This document shows positions 61,662 through 64,000 of a stretch of DNA of 64,000 nt, piece by piece (positions within the stretch are counted from its first letter, which is position 1; every line of letters starts with the position of its first letter). The DNA lies in NCBI GenBank assembly GCA_965658745.1, contig CBFHTK010000004.1, positions 62,001 to 126,000 on the forward strand. The letters run 5' to 3'. Origin of the DNA: JAHDFB01 sp965658745 (GTDB lineage Bacteria > Bacteroidota > Bacteroidia > Chitinophagales > Saprospiraceae). The position numbers and the translations under genes were made by a program. Below the pieces are notes generated by a model. It saw only the letters and a program-made list of their open reading frames with translations, did no database searches and was not told the DNA's origin.

Positions 61662-62603
61662 TTATTCATCATTATTGTTAGCTTGGTTTTGCTGCTGAAG
61701 CTTTTCAAGTTCAGCTTGAATTTCTTCATTCGTTTTACCAAGATTGTTAAGGCTAAATTCTGCGTCATCTGCAAATGAGTGGTCCGGATAAGAAACAAGA
61801 AATTGTTCGTAAGCGCTTCTAGCAGCCTCTATGTTTTTCATATTATCTTCTAGTACAAAGGCTTTCAGGAATAGTGCCATCGGAGCTTGTTCAGATTCAG
61901 GGTAAGTGTTGATTACCCAATCGTATAAACTCAATGCCTTCTTGAAGGTTCCAACCGTTTTAGCTATCTCAGCAGCTTTAAATAGATTTGCTGGAGCGTC
62001 GTCAGCAGTAGGGTTAACCATCACATATGCTTCAGTGGCGTCCACATACTCAAAAGCTGCATTTCTATTTAATCCCATAGCGTCCACATTTTCAAAAATG
62101 GATTCGCCCTTTGCTTGGAGGAAATCAGCTGAATTCGCAGGCATTTCACCCATACTGGCTAGATAAGTCTTTGATTTTTCATCATTTGGATATTTCTGTG
62201 TGTAAAAGAATTTTAGAGCTTGACTCGCGCTTCCCTTACCGATTTCTTCCATTGATGTTATCAGCTCTGAAATATTCTTATTAGCGTCTGCATCTGTAGG
62301 GAATTGCTTTATTAATTCATTGAGTAAGCCTGCTGATACCACTGATTGCTTTTGCGCTTCAGCGACTTTTCGAGCTTGTTTCAAAAGCTTTTTTGTTTCG
62401 CTTGTTTGTGGATTTTGAGCACTGTATAACGTTACCGCTGCAATGTATCCCGCCGCAGTTTCCTTGGTTGGGTTTGAGTCGTAATTTTCCTTCTTTTCGT
62501 GAACTTGTGCCATTTCCGGCTCAATATTTTCTTTACACGATGATATTGCTAGTCCCAAAACCAAACACAAAATAAATACCTTTATTTCTACAATGCTTTT
62601 CAT
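61662..62603 (-). CDS. Tetratricopeptide-repeat lipoprotein
   Basis: The open frame begins at 62642, but the ATG at 62603 gives a proper lipoprotein signal (MKSIVEIKVFILCLVLGLAISSC, lipobox ISSC) and sits just downstream of a promoter box. The result is 313 residues. Helical repeats follow, with recognisable TPR-type segments at the C-terminal half (AEIAKTVGTFKKALSLYDWVINTYPESEQAP and ARSAYEQFLVSYPDHSFADDA). The spacing resembles BamD/YbgF-like periplasmic repeat proteins. The tail is Gln/Asn-rich. A scaffolding role at the outer membrane is inferred. Confidence 0.8.
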   Translation of the reverse strand: MKSIVEIKVFILCLVLGLAISSCKENIEPEMAQVHEKKENYDSNPTKETAAGYIAAVTLYSAQNPQTSETKKLLKQARKVAEAQKQSVVSAGLLNELIKQFPTDADANKNISELITSMEEIGKGSASQALKFFYTQKYPNDEKSKTYLASMGEMPANSADFLQAKGESIFENVDAMGLNRNAAFEYVDATEAYVMVNPTADDAPANLFKAAEIAKTVGTFKKALSLYDWVINTYPESEQAPMALFLKAFVLEDNMKNIEAARSAYEQFLVSYPDHSFADDAEFSLNNLGKTNEEIQAELEKLQQQNQANNNDE

Positions 62604-62620
62604 ACCCGATTTTTTTACAG

Positions 62621-62628
62621 CAAATATA
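62621..62628 (-). promoter_or_regulatory. -7 promoter box of the TPR lipoprotein gene
   Basis: On the minus strand TATATTTG matches TAnnTTTG exactly, 17 bp before the ATG at 62603. It supports the shorter start over 62642. Confidence 0.58.
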
Positions 62629-62705
62629 AAACTATCTAGCAAAGTTTTGATTGTAGATTATGTGATATGCTTATAATTTAAATACAGTTATTGGTAAAGA
62701 TATAA

Positions 62706-64000
62706 ATGATGGAAAAAAGCTATAGTAAAAGTATTTTTTGGTTTAGAAGAGATTTGAGACTAGAAGATCAAGCAGGCCTGTATAATGCATTGAAAATGAG
62801 TAAATCAGTGTGTCCTATATTTATTTTTGATAGAGAGATTCTTGACAAATTGGAAGATAGGAAAGACGCACGAGTAGAGTTTATTCATGATACGTTGAAA
62901 GCAATGAAAACCAATCTGAATGAGCTTGGTAGCGATTTGAAGATTTACTACGGTAATCCGAAGGAACTCTGGCCGAAGATTCTAGATGAAATACGCCCTG
63001 ATGCTGTCTTTTGCAATCGGGATTATGAAACTTATGCTAAAGATCGAGATAGCATGGTTGAAAAATTCTGTAAGGATCATGAAACTAACTTTCATTCCTA
63101 CAAGGATCATGTAGTTTTTGATAAGGAAGATGTGTTGAAGGATGACGGCACCCCATATGTTGTTTTTACACCCTATAAGCGGAAATGGATAGAGAAACTG
63201 AATAGCCGAGTTGATGATGATGGTCTATCACATTACCTGAAGTCGTATTCTGTAGAAAAGTATAATGAGGCTTTCGCCCAAATGGACAGTGAAGAAATGA
63301 TAAAGCTCTCTGATATGGATTTTGAACGGTCAGAGATCGAAATACCATCAGATACAGTACCTCAAAAGCGTATTAAGGAGTACGACAAATTGCGAAATTT
63401 TCCCGCTGTCGATGGTACTTCAAGGTTAGGGATCCATTTTAGGTTTGGAACAATTAGTATTCGCGAAAAGGCAAGAAAGGCATTAAGACTCAATGATACC
63501 TTTCTAAGCGAATTAGTGTGGAGAGATTTCTATGCACACATTCTTGATGCTTTCCCACATGTAGAAGAGAATTCGTTTAGAGAGAAGTATGATCGAATCG
63601 AGTGGAGAAACAAGGAGCAAGAATTTGAAGCATGGTGCAAGGGTGAAACTGGTTATCCTATGGTCGATGCGGGTATGCGCGAGTTGAATAACACTGGGTA
63701 CATGCACAACAGAGTAAGAATGGTTGTAGCAAGTTTCTTAACTAAACATCTACTGATTGATTGGAGATGGGGTGAAGCGTATTTCGCTGCTAAGTTACTC
63801 GATTTTGATCTTTCAAGTAACAATGGGGGGTGGCAATGGGCGGCTGGAAGTGGCACGGACGCTGCGCCCTACTTCCGTATTTTTAATCCAGAATCTCAAA
63901 TGAAGAAGTTTGATAAAGAGAATAAGTATATCAAAAAATGGGTACCGGAATATGGAACGGACAAGTATGTCGACCCAATAGTCGATCATAAGGAAGCAAG
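62706..64000 (+). CDS. phrB: Deoxyribodipyrimidine photolyase, open at the right window edge
   Basis: The frame is open from tandem ATGs (62706, 62709) to the last base, giving 431 residues without a stop; only a few C-terminal residues are probably missing. The N-terminal antenna domain opens SIFWFRRDLRLED. The FAD domain contains RFGTISIREKARKA, LSELVWRDFYAHIL, GETGYPMVDAGMREL, GYMHNRVRMVVASFLTKHLL and NNGGWQWAAGSGTDAAPYFRIFNP, the standard class I cyclobutane pyrimidine dimer photolyase signature. It repairs UV dimers with blue light. A cryptochrome is less likely given this strong match. It is divergent from the TPR lipoprotein gene. Confidence 0.92.
   Translation, partial: MMEKSYSKSIFWFRRDLRLEDQAGLYNALKMSKSVCPIFIFDREILDKLEDRKDARVEFIHDTLKAMKTNLNELGSDLKIYYGNPKELWPKILDEIRPDAVFCNRDYETYAKDRDSMVEKFCKDHETNFHSYKDHVVFDKEDVLKDDGTPYVVFTPYKRKWIEKLNSRVDDDGLSHYLKSYSVEKYNEAFAQMDSEEMIKLSDMDFERSEIEIPSDTVPQKRIKEYDKLRNFPAVDGTSRLGIHFRFGTISIREKARKALRLNDTFLSELVWRDFYAHILDAFPHVEENSFREKYDRIEWRNKEQEFEAWCKGETGYPMVDAGMRELNNTGYMHNRVRMVVASFLTKHLLIDWRWGEAYFAAKLLDFDLSSNNGGWQWAAGSGTDAAPYFRIFNPESQMKKFDKENKYIKKWVPEYGTDKYVDPIVDHKEA

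Overview
The window is a gene-dense, AT-rich stretch of a Bacteroidota chromosome, most likely a marine, gliding-lineage member of the Saprospiria (Lewinella-like); the class is inference. Support comes from several sources: secreted proteins carrying type IX secretion system (T9SS) type A C-terminal sorting domains, a GldG end, a PorE-like TPR/PD40 protein, DUF6089 barrels, a BshC bacillithiol enzyme, giant HYR-like proteins with dockerin-like modules, and promoters that match the Bacteroidota -7 box TAnnTTTG. Shine-Dalgarno motifs are inconspicuous and GTG/TTG starts are frequent. No rRNA, tRNA, CRISPR array, insertion sequence or prophage was recognised.

Layout. 1-3468: end of gldG, a DUF4340 protein, a P1-nuclease/phospholipase C-like enzyme and a DUF368 polyprenyl-phosphate transporter. 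3945-18265: accessory and surface genes, namely a GEVED/FN3 T9SS protein, a TPR-PD40-SPOR protein, a GtrA membrane protein and two tandem ~1,480-residue T9SS proteins. 18266-26842: housekeeping genes (DUF2853, phosphoesterase, Cys/Met PLP enzyme; the overlapping rluD-DUF1415-acyl-CoA reductase-nth operon; the panB-mltG-tilS operon). 26916-35067: a membrane-anchored TPR-CHAT protein, pdhA, recF-DUF721, a subtilase and a barrel protein. 35117-43664: recQ-glycosyltransferase, a cysteine-synthase-like enzyme, mnmA-lipoprotein-rimM, and dnaG. 43843-46573: a three-gene surface module headed by an 8-bp tandem repeat. 46653-57106: dapB, accD, bshC, an ABC permease, barrels, yihA, an acyltransferase with an exonuclease, and a phosphoribosyltransferase. 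57281-64000: an Fe-S redox operon with an embedded DUF1028-T9SS gene, an arrestin-like protein, a TPR lipoprotein and a photolyase that runs off the end.

The most striking signal is at 43843-43902. An ATG is followed by four copies of AGTCGCCC (8 bp, not a multiple of 3), which place it out of frame with a signal-peptide-bearing surface protein. Losing one copy, or gaining two, would restore one continuous frame, while the other two frames stop at once. This has the form of a phase-variable contingency switch. It heads a cluster whose next gene overlaps it by 11 bp and which ends with a secreted M43-like metalloprotease.

Functional assignments rest on motif and architecture recognition by eye. 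No database search was run.
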